Shown one piece after another: positions 15,002 to 22,257 of a stretch of DNA of 47,293 nucleotides. Origin of the DNA: Clostridia bacterium (lineage in GTDB: Bacteria; Bacillota; Clostridia; Oscillospirales; Acutalibacteraceae); NCBI GenBank assembly GCA_017429345.1, contig JAFRPB010000034.1:1-47293 (forward strand), read 5' to 3'. Under the pieces are notes generated by a model that saw only the letters and a program-made list of their open reading frames with translations, did not search any database and was not told the DNA's origin. Every line of letters starts with the position of its first letter. Position 1 is the first letter of the stretch. Position numbers and translations under genes: made by a program.

Positions 15002-16538
15002 CTGCGTTCCCCTCCGTTCCCCGGTCCGTTTTCGTCATCAGAAGGCCGATTTCTTCCTTCGTGGTCTCTCTCGCGTCGAGAATACCGGTGATCCTGCCGG
15101 AGTTCAGCACGAGGATGCGGTCGCAAAGCTCGATCAGCACGTCCAGATCCTCGCCGACGAAAACCACCGCCGTGCCGCCCTCTTTCTGCCTCGTAAGCAG
15201 GTTGTAAATCAGGTAAGACGAGTTGATATCCAGCCCGCGCACGGGGTACGCCGCCATCAGGACCTTCGGATGCGAGGCGATCTCTCTGCCGACGAGTACC
15301 TTCTGCACGTTGCCGCCGGAAAGCCTTCTGACCGGCGTCGTCGCGCCGGGCGTGACCACCTCGAGCTCGTTGATGATCTTTTCCGCAAGCCCCCTGGGTT
15401 CCTTGCGGGCGAGAAAAACCGACTTTCCTTTTTTATAGCTGCGCAGCATCATATTGTCGATGATATCCATATTGCCGACGAGACCCATGCCGAGACGGTC
15501 CTCGGGCACAAAGGAAAGGCGCACGCCCAGCTCCCTGATCTCGGTGGGCGTTTTGTGCCGCAGGTCGACGGTCTGCCCGTCGTCGGGATTGTGATAGAGG
15601 ATATCCCCTGTGCTCGTATTCTGCAGCCCGGCGATGGCCTCAAGCAGCTCGCGCTGGCCGCTGCCGGCGATACCCGCGATGCCGAGGATCTCGCCGCCGC
15701 GCGCGGTAAAGGTCACATCCTCAAGCACGCGAACGCCCATATTATCCTCACAGCTCACGCCGCGGACCTCGAGGCGGTCGGTCGGCTCTTTCGGGTCGGA
15801 GCGCTCGATATTCAGCGAGATCTTTTTGCCGACCATCATCTCGGTCAGCTGTGATTCGTCGGTTTCCGCGGTATTGACGGTGGCGATATATTCGCCCTTT
15901 CGCAGCACCGAAACGCGGTCGGAGAGCGAAAGGACCTCATGCAGCTTATGGGTAATGATAATGATCGATTTGCCGTCTTCACGCATCCTGCGCAGGACCG
16001 CGAAAAGCTTCTCGGTCTCCTGCGGGGTGAGGACCGCGGTCGGCTCGTCGAGGATCAGAATATCCGCGCCGCGATAGAGAACCTTGATGATCTCCACCGT
16101 CTGTTTTTCGGAGACGGACATATCATAGATCTTTTTCTGCGGATCAAGGACGAACCCGTAGCGATCCGTGATCTCTCGGACCTGCTTCCCGGCTTCTTTC
16201 AGATTATACTTTTTTCCGTCGTTGATGCCGAGGATAATGTTCTCCGTCGCGGAGAACAGATCGATCAGCTTGAAGTGCTGATGGATCATACCGATCTTAT
16301 GATCGAACGCGTCCTTCGGCGAGCGGATCTGCGTTTCTTTGCCGTCAATAAAAATCTGCCCCTCGTCGGGATAATAAATGCCGGAAATCATGTTCATCAG
16401 CGTCGTTTTGCCGCTGCCGTTTTCGCCGAGAATGGCGAGGATCTCTCCCCGGTTCACGACGAGATCCACATTTTTATTTGCGACGATATGACCGAAGCGC
16501 GTCGTCACGCCCCTGAGTTCAATTGCCGGAACTGCCAT
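14988..16538 (-). CDS. nupO: Nucleoside ABC transporter ATP-binding protein (NupO/YufO type)
   Basis: A 516-residue protein with two fused ATPase domains, the layout of ribose- and nucleoside-type importers. Domain 1 shows Walker A 'GENGSGKTT', signature 'MSVSEKQTVEI' and Walker B 'ILILDEPTAVL'. In domain 2 the Walker A is degenerate ('GIAGSGQREL'), the signature reads 'LSGGNVQKVLVGREIAS' and Walker B is changed to 'VLMAAYPVRGLD'. A weak second site is normal in this family. I prefer the ATG at 16538 (GAGGTG nine bases upstream) over a GTG at 16550. A terminator separates it from bmpA. Confidence 0.93.
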   Translation of the reverse strand: MAVPAIELRGVTTRFGHIVANKNVDLVVNRGEILAILGENGSGKTTLMNMISGIYYPDEGQIFIDGKETQIRSPKDAFDHKIGMIHQHFKLIDLFSATENIILGINDGKKYNLKEAGKQVREITDRYGFVLDPQKKIYDMSVSEKQTVEIIKVLYRGADILILDEPTAVLTPQETEKLFAVLRRMREDGKSIIIITHKLHEVLSLSDRVSVLRKGEYIATVNTAETDESQLTEMMVGKKISLNIERSDPKEPTDRLEVRGVSCEDNMGVRVLEDVTFTARGGEILGIAGIAGSGQRELLEAIAGLQNTSTGDILYHNPDDGQTVDLRHKTPTEIRELGVRLSFVPEDRLGMGLVGNMDIIDNMMLRSYKKGKSVFLARKEPRGLAEKIINELEVVTPGATTPVRRLSGGNVQKVLVGREIASHPKVLMAAYPVRGLDINSSYLIYNLLTRQKEGGTAVVFVGEDLDVLIELCDRILVLNSGRITGILDARETTKEEIGLLMTKTDRGTEGNADAHR

Positions 16539-16590
16539 AATCCGTTTCACCTCTGAAAGAATATCGCTCGGGTTTATGGTTTTTTAAAGG

Positions 16591-16622
16591 AAAAAAACGG
16601 GGGCGGGTTTCCCCACCCCCGC
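16591..16622 (-). terminator. Internal terminator between bmpA and the ABC genes
   Basis: On the minus strand CGGGGGTGGG (16612-16621), a GAAA tetraloop and CCCGCCCCCG (16598-16607) form a 10-bp stem followed by seven U residues. Partial readthrough would give more solute-binding lipoprotein than membrane complex, a common stoichiometry device in ABC importer operons. Confidence 0.9.
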
Positions 16623-16651
16623 GGTCTTTTTCAACGTTTCAATCCGTTAAA

Positions 16652-17932
16652 TCAGCCGTAGTTTCTGTCAAGCAGCGTGATGCCGTCGATCTCGATATCG
16701 AAGTAAGGAGCCGAACGCATCTCGCTCTCATGGAAGTAACCGTCCTTGATGACTTCGGTGTCGGGCGTGAAGTCAGCGTCGGTGTCAACGTCCGCAAGGT
16801 AGGAATCAAGCTGCGCACCGTCCTTGGTGAAGGTGGTGATGTCATAGACGTGCAGCTCGCCGGCCTCAAGCTTGGCCTTCGCTTCGGCGATCGCTTCGGC
16901 AGTGCCCGCAGCAGCGGCTTTCTCGTTGATCTCGGTCAGAACGACGGAGCCGGAAGCAATGGTGCCGGTCCAGTCGGTGTCGATCGCTTCGCCTGCAACG
17001 GCGGCCTTGATCGCATAGACGAAGTAAGGCGTCCAGTCGATTCTGGAGGAAACGATGAAGGTGTTCGGGCACTGATCAACAGTGCTGCCGTTGTAGGAAA
17101 CGTCGGGAACACCGGCAAGCTCGCAGGCAGTGGGTGCGCCCATGGAGTCGGCGTGCTGGCTGATCAGCTTGCAGTTGTCGGCGATCAGCTTGTTGGCAGC
17201 TTCCTTCTCGGCGGTCTCATCGTACCAGGAACCGGTGAAGGTGACTTCCATCGTCGCGGTCGGGCAGACCGAACGCGCGCCGAGGAAGAAGGAGGTGTAA
17301 CCGGACATAACCTCGGCATAGGTGTAAGCGCCGACGTAACCGATCTTCGCCTCTTCGGCGGAGAACTGACCGGCCTCGATCATTTCGTTGAGCTTCATGC
17401 CTGCGGCGATACCCGCAAGATATCTGCCTTCATAGATCGCGGCAAAAGCGTTGTGATAGTTCGCAAGGCCTTCGGTGTGCGCCTTGGTGCCGGTGGCGTG
17501 GCAGTACTGGACTTCGGGATGCGCTTTCGCGGACTCGATCATGAAATCTTCATGGCCGAAAGAGTCTGCAAAGATGACGGTGCAGCCGGCGTCGACAAGA
17601 TCCTCGGCAGTATCGAAGCACTCCTGGCCCTCGGGGATGTTTGTCTTGAGGATGATCTGCTCATCGCTCAGGCCGAGCTCGGCAGCCGCGGCTTTCGCAG
17701 CGTTGATGAAGTTAAGGTCATAGGTGGAGTTTTCATCATGAAGGAAGATGAAACCGACCTTAAGATCAGCAAGATCGCCGGTGCTGTCGGCAGGAGTCGC
17801 ATCGGGAGCATCGGTGGAAGCTTCGCCCGGAGTGCTCGGAGTCTCGGGAGGCTTTTCTGTTTTGCTGCCGTTGCAGGCCGCAAAGACGAGAAGCATCGCA
17901 ACTGCGAGAAGAACTGCAATTACTTTTTTCAT
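16652..17932 (-). CDS. bmpA: BMP-family nucleoside-binding lipoprotein
   Basis: The substrate-binding lipoprotein of the nucleoside importer, 426 residues. The signal peptide ends in the lipobox 'LVFAAC' near residue 19, then a Pro/Thr/Ser-rich linker to about residue 50. The periplasmic-binding fold follows: 'KVGFIFLHDENSTYDLNFINAAKAAAAEL', 'CTVIFADSFGHEDFM', 'KIGYVGAYTYAEVMSGYTSFFLGAR' and 'GSWYDETAEKEAANKLI' are typical of the BMP (PF02608) family. AGGAG precedes the ATG. It heads the operon and is transcribed from a promoter at 18045-18073 with a leader of about 100 bases. Confidence 0.93.
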   Translation of the reverse strand: MKKVIAVLLAVAMLLVFAACNGSKTEKPPETPSTPGEASTDAPDATPADSTGDLADLKVGFIFLHDENSTYDLNFINAAKAAAAELGLSDEQIILKTNIPEGQECFDTAEDLVDAGCTVIFADSFGHEDFMIESAKAHPEVQYCHATGTKAHTEGLANYHNAFAAIYEGRYLAGIAAGMKLNEMIEAGQFSAEEAKIGYVGAYTYAEVMSGYTSFFLGARSVCPTATMEVTFTGSWYDETAEKEAANKLIADNCKLISQHADSMGAPTACELAGVPDVSYNGSTVDQCPNTFIVSSRIDWTPYFVYAIKAAVAGEAIDTDWTGTIASGSVVLTEINEKAAAAGTAEAIAEAKAKLEAGELHVYDITTFTKDGAQLDSYLADVDTDADFTPDTEVIKDGYFHESEMRSAPYFDIEIDGITLLDRNYG

Positions 17933-17959
17933 TTTCTTTTTCTCCTAAAAATCAAATTT

Positions 17960-17980
17960 ATATGTTAAATTATAACATAT
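17960..17980. promoter_or_regulatory. Perfect inverted repeat in the bmpA leader
   Basis: ATATGTTA, AATTA, TAACATAT: 8-bp perfect arms around five bases, 28 bases before the bmpA start. It also contains TATAAT on the minus strand (17969-17974) but no matching -35. A second perfect 12-bp palindrome, TCAAAGCTTTGA, lies at 18008-18019. Either could bind a repressor. This is inference. Confidence 0.5.
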
Positions 17981-18044
17981 ACTGTTTCAGCGGCGCGAAA
18001 AAGAATCTCAAAGCTTTGAAACACTTTATTCATTCACCGTTAAA

Positions 18045-18073
18045 ACTTTATCACAAGCCGTGTACAAAGTCAA
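18045..18073 (-). promoter_or_regulatory. bmpA operon promoter
   Basis: On the minus strand TTGACT (18068-18073), a 17-base spacer and TAAAGT (18045-18050), with TG one base before the -10. It is well placed for the nucleoside importer operon. Confidence 0.65.
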
Positions 18074-18243
18074 CAGCATTCGACACGAAAAAATAACTTC
18101 GGCGTATCATACAATATCAGTCAAAAAACAATGCGGCTGTTTTGGGGATTTTTACACGGAACGGCGCGGGAGAAGAGAAGGCGGACACAAGATGATGTGG
18201 TTTTTCGGCGGATTCGGCGATTTTGGGACGATATGATGTTATT

Positions 18244-18275
18244 CGTAAAATCGTGAAATCGTGAAGTCGTTATTC
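18244..18275. repeat. 8-bp repeat block (CGTGAAAT)
   Basis: CGTAAAAT, CGTGAAAT, CGTGAAGT, CGTTATTC with period eight. It is the reverse complement of the TCACGA octads found at 18403 and 18469. Confidence 0.65.
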
Positions 18276-18402
18276 GGGGATCGGGGGTCGGATATCGGGG
18301 ATCGTGTCGCGGGCTGCGGACTACGGTGAGTTAATTGTATGATGTGTAACATTATTAACACAGGCGGTTAATTATACTCGAATATCGATTGCAGAATTCC
18401 GT

Positions 18403-18524
18403 TTTCACGATCTCACGATTTTACGAGCAATTATCAACCTGAAACGATCAACCGGCAACCAGCGACGACATCACGACTTCACGATCTCACGACTTCACAA
18501 TCTCACGGCTTCACGATTTCACGT
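18403..18524. repeat. TCACGA-type 8-bp repeat blocks
   Basis: Three units at 18403-18426 (TTTCACGA, TCTCACGA, TTTTACGA) and seven units at 18469-18524 (CATCACGA, CTTCACGA, TCTCACGA, CTTCACAA, TCTCACGG, CTTCACGA, TTTCACGT). The second block is preceded by 'ggcaaccagc', as is the pair near mazF. Confidence 0.8.
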
Positions 18525-18547
18525 CTCATCGCAACACGCAAGACCTC

Positions 18548-18729
18548 GAGACTCGGAACTCGAGACTCGGAACTCGAGACTCGAAACTCGGGACTCGGGA
18601 CTCGAGACTCGGGACTCGAGACTCGAGACTCGGGACTCGGGACTCGTGACTCGAGACTCGGGACTCGGGACTCGGGTCTCGGGACTCGGGACTCGGGACT
18701 CGGGACTCGGGACTCGGGACTCGGGACTT
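18548..18729. repeat. 26-unit 7-bp repeat array abutting the yabR terminator
   Basis: Exactly 26 contiguous heptads of consensus GRGACTC (GAGACTC, GGAACTC, GGGACTC, with GTGACTC and GGGTCTC variants). Units from about 18670 to 18729 are almost all GGGACTC. The array ends where the poly-A side of the yabR terminator begins, so it lies directly past the end of that transcript. Confidence 0.92.
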
Positions 18730-18761
18730 AAAAAAAACCGCACCGGCGAACGCCGATGCGG
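18730..18761 (-). terminator. Terminator after yabR
   Basis: On the minus strand CCGCATCGGC, a four-base loop and GCCGGTGCGG form a 10-bp stem with one wobble, followed by eight U residues. Confidence 0.9.
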
Positions 18762-18767
18762 TTTTGC

Positions 18768-19223
18768 TTACGATTTATTCCCGTTTCCTCTGCGCGTGCG
18801 GGTCTCTCCCCCGCTGCGCTTGAGGTCGCTCATTTTCTCGTCGCTCGTTTTCTTGAAGGCCGCGAGCATATCCTCAAAGCTCATATTCGAGGTATCCGTC
18901 TGCTTCACGCCCTGCCATACCGGTGAATGCGGGCTGCGGCGCGGGCCGCTTTTCTGCGCGGGGCGATCCTGTTTTTCTTTTGCGGGAGCGTCCGCCGCCT
19001 GCTTGATCGAAAGGGAGATCTTGCCCTTATCGTTCTCTCCGAGCACCTTGACCTTAACTTCCTGCCCGACGGAAAGAAATTCATTGATATCGCTGACATA
19101 CGCCGAGGCGACCTCGGAAATATGCACCATACCCGTTTCTCCCGTCGGAAGCTTCACAAAAGCCCCGAAACTTTTGATGCCTGTGACGACTCCGTCAACG
19201 ACTGCGCCGATTTCAATCTGCAT
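18768..19223 (-). CDS. yabR: S1-domain RNA-binding protein, YabR type
   Basis: A 151-residue protein with one S1 RNA-binding domain at 1-75 ('VGAVVDGVVTGIKSFGAFVKLPTGETGMVHISEVA', 'VKVKVLGENDKGKISLSIKQA'), then a basic disordered linker, then the C-terminal motif 'SFEDMLAAFKKTSDEKMSDLKR' that marks the YabR/GSP13 group. It probably binds the ribosome or RNA. Exact role is unsettled. It follows divIC as in B. subtilis. GGGAGG lies 14 bases before the ATG, which is long for a Shine-Dalgarno. Confidence 0.9.
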   Translation of the reverse strand: MQIEIGAVVDGVVTGIKSFGAFVKLPTGETGMVHISEVASAYVSDINEFLSVGQEVKVKVLGENDKGKISLSIKQAADAPAKEKQDRPAQKSGPRRSPHSPVWQGVKQTDTSNMSFEDMLAAFKKTSDEKMSDLKRSGGETRTRRGNGNKS

Positions 19224-19275
19224 ACGAATTATTTTTTCCTCCCGATCGGAATTGAATACACTTTTCCGCGCCGTC

Positions 19276-19581
19276 TTACGGCGAGATCACATAGACTCTT
19301 TCATCGGGATAGATATACCCGTATTTCTCCCGCGCGACGCGTTCCATGTTTTCTTCATCCTTGCCGCGGGCTTTCATCGCGCGAAGCTCGTTGTTTTCTT
19401 CGATCAGCTCGTCGCGTTCCGCCTCAAGCTGGGCCAGCTCCGCCCGTTTCGTATTTATTCTTTTCTGCGCCGAACAGCAGTATACAGTAAAAACAACGAC
19501 GGCAAAAATGCCGACGATAATCAACAAAAAGGTCCATCTGCCGAAAACAAGACCTTTGCTTTCTTTCTTATTGCTTCTCAT
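19276..19581 (-). CDS. divIC: Cell-division protein DivIC/FtsB family
   Basis: A small bitopic septum protein (101 residues) that pairs with FtsL and DivIB. A short basic cytosolic tail (1-14), one membrane segment (about 16-36), a coiled coil rich in E, K and L (about 38-70) and the extracellular 'EENMERVAREKYGYIYPDERVYVISP' ending fit the family well. It overlaps the end of yabQ by 14 bases. GCGGAG about ten bases before the ATG is the likely ribosome site. Confidence 0.9.
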   Translation of the reverse strand: MRSNKKESKGLVFGRWTFLLIIVGIFAVVVFTVYCCSAQKRINTKRAELAQLEAERDELIEENNELRAMKARGKDEENMERVAREKYGYIYPDERVYVISP

Positions 19582-20140
19582 TGGGTGCAGTCTCCGCCCT
19601 TCGCCGCGATTTCCCGAATTTTCCGAATCCCGGATATACTCTCCGAATATTATACATTATTGTTATTGCTTTTTGCAATACTTTTTTTATAAAAATAATT
19701 ATTTTTTTCACAGGAAAAGAGAAAAATTTGCAAATTACGACAAAAAAGAGAACGAATATTCGGACGGGAAACGAAAAAACGCGAAAAATGAACCGTCCCG
19801 CCGCGCGAAGCGCCCGGACGACGCGGTCGGTAACGCGCCGCACGAGCTTATCAAGCGCGAGATAATAGACGATAAATCCCGCCGCCGCCGCGAGAAGCAT
19901 GAAAAAATGCAGCTCGCCGGAGCTCACCGCCATCGACGTGCAGAATATTATTACGCCGAACAGAAGCACAAACGCGCCGTCAAAAAAATAAAACGTCCGT
20001 CTGCCGGCCGCCGCGGCGATCCGCAGCAGCCGCAGAATATCATAGACGACGCCGGCAAGAAAACCGGCGCCGAAAAAACAGAACAGGCTTTTCACCTGCA
20101 GCCCCGCGGGAAATCCGTATAACGTCAGCGCCGCGCTCAA
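19568..20140 (-). CDS. yabQ: Spore cortex biosynthesis protein YabQ
   Basis: A 190-residue membrane protein of the YabQ family, needed for spore cortex formation in B. subtilis and made in the mother cell. Hydrophobic segments near 20-45, 48-70, 78-95 and 110-150 are visible, with 'GFLAGVVYDILRLLR' as the family-like core. The C-terminal tail is basic. The ATG overlaps the yabP stop by four bases (ATGA), so translation is coupled. The presence of yabP and yabQ together supports an endospore-forming or recently sporogenic ancestor. Confidence 0.85.
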   Translation of the reverse strand: MSAALTLYGFPAGLQVKSLFCFFGAGFLAGVVYDILRLLRIAAAAGRRTFYFFDGAFVLLFGVIIFCTSMAVSSGELHFFMLLAAAAGFIVYYLALDKLVRRVTDRVVRALRAAGRFIFRVFSFPVRIFVLFFVVICKFFSFPVKKIIIFIKKVLQKAITIMYNIRRVYPGFGKFGKSRRRAETAPNEKQ

Positions 20141-20415
20141 CGGAACACCCTGCTCCAGAAGCTGCTCTCCGGCTGCGCCGCGTCCGTGTAAGCGATCTCG
20201 CTGATCTCGCCTTCGATAAACAGCTCTCCCGTATCCACGCTCATTTTCATGATCTTCAGTCCCGCGCCCCGCACCGTCAGCATCCCCAGATCCGTTTCTG
20301 CGCTGACGCTCGCGTCGTCGTAGGCGCCGATCTCCCGCACGCCCTCGACCGTCAGTTTTTTCCGGTCCTCAAGCACGATACTGTTCGGGATCGCCGCCCG
20401 TTCGTTCACCGTCAT
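20137..20415 (-). CDS. yabP: Sporulation protein YabP
   Basis: A 92-residue soluble protein of the YabP/YqfC family required for sporulation in B. subtilis, expressed in the mother cell. 'NSIVLEDRKKLTVEGVREIGAYDDASVSAETDLGMLTVRGAGLKIMKMSVDTGELFIEG' is the family core. The ATG at 20415 has AAGGGAG about eight bases upstream. Six further in-frame codons lack a ribosome site. A CATATAAAT element upstream resembles a sigma-E -10, but no good -35 accompanies it. The heat-shock S4 gene (yabO/hslR) that precedes yabP in Bacillus is missing here. rpmB is the neighbour. Confidence 0.9.
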   Translation of the reverse strand: MTVNERAAIPNSIVLEDRKKLTVEGVREIGAYDDASVSAETDLGMLTVRGAGLKIMKMSVDTGELFIEGEISEIAYTDAAQPESSFWSRVFR

Positions 20416-20488
20416 ACAAATACTCCCTTTCACGCATCGTCATATTATTTATATGCGATGAAAAGCGGCGGCAGAACCTTCGGCAAAA

Positions 20489-20518
20489 CAAAAAAACGCC
20501 CGTCTTCGAAGACAGGCG
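20489..20518 (-). terminator. Terminator after rpmB
   Basis: On the minus strand an almost perfect CGCCTGTCTT / AAGACGGGCG stem followed by seven or more U residues separates rpmB from the yabP operon. Confidence 0.85.
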
Positions 20519-20592
20519 AATTTCTCCGATCACAGCCTCTCCGCAAAAATGAATCCGGCCGCGCCGGCGGATACGGCTGATATAATTCGGGA

Positions 20593-20781
20593 TCAGACGG
20601 CTCTGGTTACCTTACCGGAGCGCAGGCAGCGGGTGCAAACGTTGATTCTTTTCGGGGAACCGTTCACGATCGCTTTGACTTTGACGACATTGGGCTTCCA
20701 TGTTCTGTTGGAACGTCTGTGGGAATGGGAGACCTTGATGCCGAACGTAACGCCCTTGCCGCATACGTCGCATTTTGCCAT
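20593..20781 (-). CDS. rpmB: 50S ribosomal protein L28
   Basis: A 62-residue ribosomal protein of the large subunit. Two Cys pairs survive ('CDVCGKG' and 'CTRCLRSG'), so this is the zinc-binding (C+) form. 'SHSHRRSNRTWKPNV' is diagnostic. The ATG at 20781 has a strong AAAGGAGGTG. The open frame extends 49 codons upstream without meaning. It is a monocistronic unit with its own promoter and terminator, divergent from recA. Confidence 0.97.
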   Translation of the reverse strand: MAKCDVCGKGVTFGIKVSHSHRRSNRTWKPNVVKVKAIVNGSPKRINVCTRCLRSGKVTRAV

Positions 20782-20821
20782 ACGGAGCACCTCCTTTGAC
20801 GCATAAAAAAATTGCTCATAT

Positions 20822-20850
20822 ACTATAGCAGATACAAAATAAAAATGCAA
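20822..20850 (-). promoter_or_regulatory. rpmB promoter
   Basis: On the minus strand TTGCAT (20845-20850), a 17-base spacer and TATAGT (20822-20827), 40 bases upstream of the rpmB ATG. Confidence 0.75.
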
Positions 20851-20894
20851 GACCTTTCTGAGAAAAATTTTTTCATAAAAGCAGACAAAAACTA

Positions 20895-20922
20895 TTGCTT
20901 TTTGTAAAAAATGTGATATAAT
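20895..20922 (+). promoter_or_regulatory. recA distal promoter with extended -10
   Basis: TTGCTT (20895-20900), 16-base spacer and TATAAT (20917-20922), preceded by TGA, giving an extended -10. The LexA box begins five bases downstream, so it covers the transcription start. Confidence 0.75.
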
Positions 20923-20923
20923 C

Positions 20924-20949
20924 AGCATTAGAACATTTGTTCTAATGCT
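20924..20949 (+). promoter_or_regulatory. LexA (SOS) box and hairpin in the recA leader
   Basis: GAACATTTGTTC (20931-20942) fits the Gram-positive LexA consensus GAAC-N4-GTTC. It is the centre of a longer palindrome with perfect 12-bp arms (20924-20935 and 20938-20949) around TT. TTTTTT overlaps and follows it, so the RNA could also fold as an intrinsic terminator at the very start of the transcript. Confidence 0.85.
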
Positions 20950-21015
20950 TTTTTCGCGCCTCGCGACGGCCCGGACAACGCAGAACAGGCCTCCCGCAAG
21001 CGCAAATGTTTGTTA

Positions 21016-21044
21016 TTGATTTTTACATTCCGATATAGTAAAAT
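21016..21044 (+). promoter_or_regulatory. recA proximal promoter
   Basis: TTGATT (21016-21021), 17-base spacer and TAAAAT (21039-21044), about 46 bases before the recA ATG and beyond the LexA box. It could give basal, LexA-independent recA transcription. Confidence 0.6.
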
Positions 21045-21090
21045 AATCAATATACAGTATCAGTAAATAATTCGGAAAGGAACATAAAAT

Positions 21091-22254
21091 ATGGCAGTCA
21101 CCAGAAAAAAAACCGCGGGAGCGGAATCCGAAAAGGAAATGACAAAAGAAAAAGCCCTCAGCACAGCGATCGCGCAGCTCGAAAAGCGTTTCGGCACCGG
21201 CACGATCATGCGTCTGGGCGAGTCCTCCGCCCTGAATGTGGCGGCGATCTCCACGGGCTCGATCTCACTGGACGCAGCCACAGGCATCGGCGGTCTCCCC
21301 CGCGGCAGAATCATCGAGATCTACGGGCCGGAATCCTCCGGTAAGACAACGCTCGCGCTGCACGTCGTCGCGGAGGCGCAGAAGGCCGGCGGCGAGGCGG
21401 CGTTCATCGACGCGGAGCACGCGCTCGATCCTGTCTACGCGGAAAAGCTCGGCGTGGATATCGATTCTCTGCTCGTTTCGCAGCCCGACAGCGGCGAACA
21501 GGGGCTTGAGATCGCCGAGGGGCTTACCCGCTCCGGCGCGCTGGACGTTATCGTCGTCGACTCGGTCGCGGCGCTTGTGCCCCGCGCGGAGATCGAGGGC
21601 GAGATGGGCGACAGCCACGTCGGTCAGCACGCCCGCCTGATGTCGCAGGCGCTGCGCAAGCTCGCCTCCGCCGCGTCAAGATCCGACACGATCATCATAT
21701 TCATTAACCAGCTGCGTGAGAAAATCGGCGTCATGTACGGCAACCCCGAGACCACCACCGGCGGCAGAGCGCTGAAATTCTTCGCATCCATGCGCATCGA
21801 CGTGCGCAAGGGCGAGCTTCTGAAAAATTCGAGCGGCGAGTTCATCGGCGCGCATACGAAGGTCAAAATCGTCAAAAACAAGGTCGCGCCTCCCTTCAAA
21901 ACCGCGGAATTCGATATCATGTACGGCGAGGGCATCTCCAAGCTCGGCGAAATGATCGATATCGCGACCGAATACGATATTATGAAAAAGAGCGGCGCAT
22001 GGTATTCCTATAACGGCGAAAAGCTCGGCCAGGGCAGAGACAACACAAAGCAGTTCCTTCGCGCGCATACGGACGTTGCGGACGAAATAGAAGCGCTTGT
22101 GCGCGAGGAGCTGAAGAAACGCACCGGCGCGCAGCCCAGGGCGGTCGACGACGAGGACGCTCCCGCGGAAACGCCCGCGGCAAGGCACTCCGATACGCTT
22201 TCGAGAGCAGAGGCGAAGGCGATGCTCGATATTACCGTCGACGACGACGAATAA
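21091..22254 (+). CDS. recA: Recombinase RecA
   Basis: The strand-exchange protein of homologous recombination and trigger of the SOS response, 387 residues. Walker A 'GPESSGKTT' near residue 78, '[11 protein letters not shown]', Walker B-like '[12 protein letters not shown]', loop L1 '[22 protein letters not shown]', and '[32 protein letters not shown]' are all present. The tail is acidic (ends DVTVDDDE-like). AAAGGAAC precedes the ATG. It heads recA-recX-rimO and is controlled by a LexA box. Confidence 0.98.
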   Translation: MAVTRKKTAGAESEKEMTKEKALSTAIAQLEKRFGTGTIMRLGESSALNVAAISTGSISLDAATGIGGLPRGRIIEIYGPESSGKTTLALHVVAEAQKAGGEAAFIDAEHALDPVYAEKLGVDIDSLLVSQPDSGEQGLEIAEGLTRSGALDVIVVDSVAALVPRAEIEGEMGDSHVGQHARLMSQALRKLASAASRSDTIIIFINQLREKIGVMYGNPETTTGGRALKFFASMRIDVRKGELLKNSSGEFIGAHTKVKIVKNKVAPPFKTAEFDIMYGEGISKLGEMIDIATEYDIMKKSGAWYSYNGEKLGQGRDNTKQFLRAHTDVADEIEALVREELKKRTGAQPRAVDDEDAPAETPAARHSDTLSRAEAKAMLDITVDDDE

Positions 22255-22257
22255 ACC

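Larger units (their letters stand above)
17933..18767. other. Long non-coding region between bmpA and yabR
   Basis: Nothing gene-like is visible in these 835 bases. They hold the bmpA leader with two palindromes, the bmpA promoter, a featureless AT-rich stretch (18074-18240), several octad and heptad repeat blocks (18244-18729) and the yabR terminator. An open frame at 18519-18743 reads only repeated SPESRVP and is a repeat artefact. Confidence 0.75.

Noticed and set aside
17933-18073. Purine riboswitch in the nucleoside importer leader
   Set aside because: No three-way-junction pattern or conserved core is visible. The leader is AT-rich with simple palindromes only.
18403-18729. Possible CRISPR array
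   Set aside because: The units are 7 or 8 bp and contiguous, with no spacers and no cas genes nearby.
18519-18743. Minus-strand frame of 74 codons reading repeated SPESRVP/SLESRV
   Set aside because: It is created by the 7-bp DNA repeat, whose 21-base super-period keeps a frame open. It has no ribosome site and overlaps the array and terminator exactly.
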